NCBI GenBank assembly: GCA_005879095.1
Contig: VBLM01000546.1
Span: forward strand, 1-6,707
Origin: Deltaproteobacteria bacterium
GTDB lineage: Bacteria > Myxococcota > Myxococcia > Myxococcales > 40CM-4-68-19
Direction of reading: 5' to 3'
Length of the DNA: 6,707 nucleotides
The notes below the pieces were generated by a model. It made no database searches, had not been told where the DNA came from, and was given only the letters and a program-made list of their open reading frames with translations. Below are positions 6,063 to 6,707 of this stretch, piece by piece. Position numbers and translations under genes: made by a program. How positions within the stretch are numbered: the first letter of the stretch is position 1; every line of letters begins with the position of its first letter.

Positions 6063-6553
6063 CGCGCCGCGTGCGGAGATCGCCGCCGCGCAAGCGACCG
6101 CGCCGACTGCGCTGGTTGTTCGCCGCGGTGGCGCTGGCGGCGCTTGCGTTCTTCCTCTTCCGGCCCGAGCCGGAGACGGCGGCGCCCGTCCAGGGTCCCC
6201 GGCCGCCGGCGACGGCTTCGTTGCCCGAGAAGCAAACGCGGGCCGTGCCGCCTCCGACACGTCCGCCGGTTCCGAAGACCTACACGCCCGCGCGCGACGC
6301 GTTGCTCGCCGCCGTCCGCGAGCGTGCTTCGACCTTGCGCGACTGCGCGGCTGGCGCTTTTACCCGCCTTCCGCTGCGGTTGCACGTGGCGCGAACCGGG
6401 GTGATGCGGTCCGTCGACATCACCGGTGATGCTCCGCCCGCGGCCGTCGCTTCCTGCGTGCGCAAGAAGGCCATGACCTGGAAGTTCGACCAGATCCAGC
6501 TTCCGTCCGACATGGAGCTGCTGGTCGCGATCTCGTTCGCACCCGGCGCGTAA
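6035..6553 (+). CDS. Single-pass protein with AgmX/PglI (TonB-C-like) C-terminal domain
   Basis: This 172-aa protein (from the ATG at 6035) has a very basic N-terminus (about ten Arg/Lys in residues 3-26), one membrane helix (about 27-42, WLFAAVALAALAFFLF), a Pro-rich periplasmic linker (43-84) and a small C-terminal domain (85-172). The domain shows the pattern of myxobacterial AgmX/PglI C-terminal domains: a helix ending in Cys (VRERASTLRDC, C104), a strand pair 'LPLRLHVARTGVMRSVDITG', a helix with Cys (ASCVRKKAMTWKF, C141) and a closing strand (ELLVAISF). The two Cys are probably a disulfide, as is common in this family. AgmX/PglI proteins belong to envelope machines for gliding and surface assembly in Myxococcus. 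The start is uncertain: ATG 6035 overlaps the lipoprotein gene by 28 bases, while GTG 6071 would start 8 bases after its stop; neither has a clear Shine-Dalgarno, and both keep the membrane helix. Confidence 0.8.
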   Translation: MVRVSRPPLTRRVRRSPPRKRPRRLRWLFAAVALAALAFFLFRPEPETAAPVQGPRPPATASLPEKQTRAVPPPTRPPVPKTYTPARDALLAAVRERASTLRDCAAGAFTRLPLRLHVARTGVMRSVDITGDAPPAAVASCVRKKAMTWKFDQIQLPSDMELLVAISFAPGA

Positions 6554-6584
6554 TCTCTGCCGGAAGGCGCCCCGCAAGACCGCG
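6554..6584. other. Short convergent intergenic gap
   Basis: Thirty-one bases separate the stop codons of the operon's last visible gene and the minus-strand gene. There is only a weak GCC-GGAA-GGC inverted repeat (about 6559-6568) and no T run on either strand, so I do not call a terminator. It marks the downstream end of the plus-strand operon. Confidence 0.55.
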
Positions 6585-6707
6585 CTAGGATCGATAAGCT
6601 TTCTCGAGCTCCGCGATGTCGAACTTGACCATCTTCAGCATCGCGTCGGTCACTTTCTTCGAGCGTGCCGGATCCTCGTCCCGCATCATCTTCTCGAATA
6701 CTGCGGG
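6585..6707 (-). CDS. 3' end of a VOC-superfamily (PhnB-like) protein (partial)
   Basis: On the minus strand a frame enters at 6707 and ends at TAG (CTA at 6585-6587), giving the last 40 residues. The stretch 'DPARSKKVTDAMLKMVKFDI', followed by AELEKAYRS, matches the usual end of PhnB-like/3-demethylubiquinone methyltransferase-like VOC proteins, whose tails read DPEKA-(K/R)-R-V-x-x-A-M-L-x-M-x-K-x-D-I-A-x-L. These are small cytoplasmic proteins of the glyoxalase fold, often of unknown substrate. The opposite orientation and unrelated family suggest ordinary flanking chromosome, not a part of the motor-like operon. The upstream part is outside the window. Confidence 0.75.
   Translation of the reverse strand, partial: PAVFEKMMRDEDPARSKKVTDAMLKMVKFDIAELEKAYRS

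Noticed and set aside
4059..6260. Long minus-strand open frame (over 730 codons) opposite the rotor and lipoprotein genes
   Set aside because: Low-complexity Ala/Arg/Ser translation and complete overlap with better supported plus-strand genes; an antisense shadow.
6554..6600. Intrinsic terminator between the convergent genes
   Set aside because: Only a three-base-stem repeat and no T tract on either strand could be seen.
1..6707. CRISPR array, tRNA/rRNA, insertion sequence or attachment site
   Set aside because: No spaced direct repeats, no cloverleaf or rRNA-like stretch, no transposase or terminal inverted repeats; nearly all bases are accounted for by coding sequence.

Overview
The window is a very GC-rich stretch (roughly 70% by eye) that is almost entirely coding. 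It carries seven complete plus-strand genes, the 3' end of another plus-strand gene, and the 3' end of a convergent minus-strand gene. The base composition, the Ala/Pro/Gly-rich lipoproteins and an AgmX/PglI-type C-terminal domain suggest a myxobacterium (Myxococcota, possibly Anaeromyxobacter-like). This is an inference from style; no taxonomic marker gene is present.

Layout. Positions 1-182 hold the tail of an unidentified gene. It overlaps by ATGA a 372-aa exported protein with a FlgO/CsgG-like periplasmic domain and a likely beta-barrel C-terminus (179-1297). Then come a TPR lipoprotein (1288-2013), a MotA/PomA-type stator subunit (2013-2789), a short MotB/PomB-type stator subunit with the ion-binding Asp and an OmpA peptidoglycan-binding domain (2794-3423), and a 552-aa protein that looks like a natural fusion of the C-terminal part of FliF to the middle and C-terminal domains of FliG (3427-5085). 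These are followed by a lipoprotein with a 19-glycine run and a possible vWA-like fold (5082-6062) and a single-pass protein with an AgmX/PglI (TonB-C-like) domain (about 6035-6553). After a 31-bp gap, the minus strand ends a VOC-superfamily (PhnB-like) gene that looks unrelated.

How the genes may work together. Every plus-strand junction is an overlap or a gap of 3-4 bases, so this is one translationally coupled operon and the window has no room for an internal promoter. The core set is stator (MotA plus MotB) and a membrane-anchored rotor whose FliG torque domain is joined covalently to the MS-ring membrane segment. Around it are envelope parts: two lipoproteins, a probable outer-membrane protein and a TonB-like periplasmic link. 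No FliM/FliN, export gate, rod, hook or filament gene is visible here. The set reads as a reduced, flagellum-derived rotary machine spanning the envelope, possibly used for something other than turning a flagellar filament. The family assignments of the stator are firm. The FliF-FliG call rests on by-eye alignment and is strong but not proven. The role of the whole is a hypothesis.
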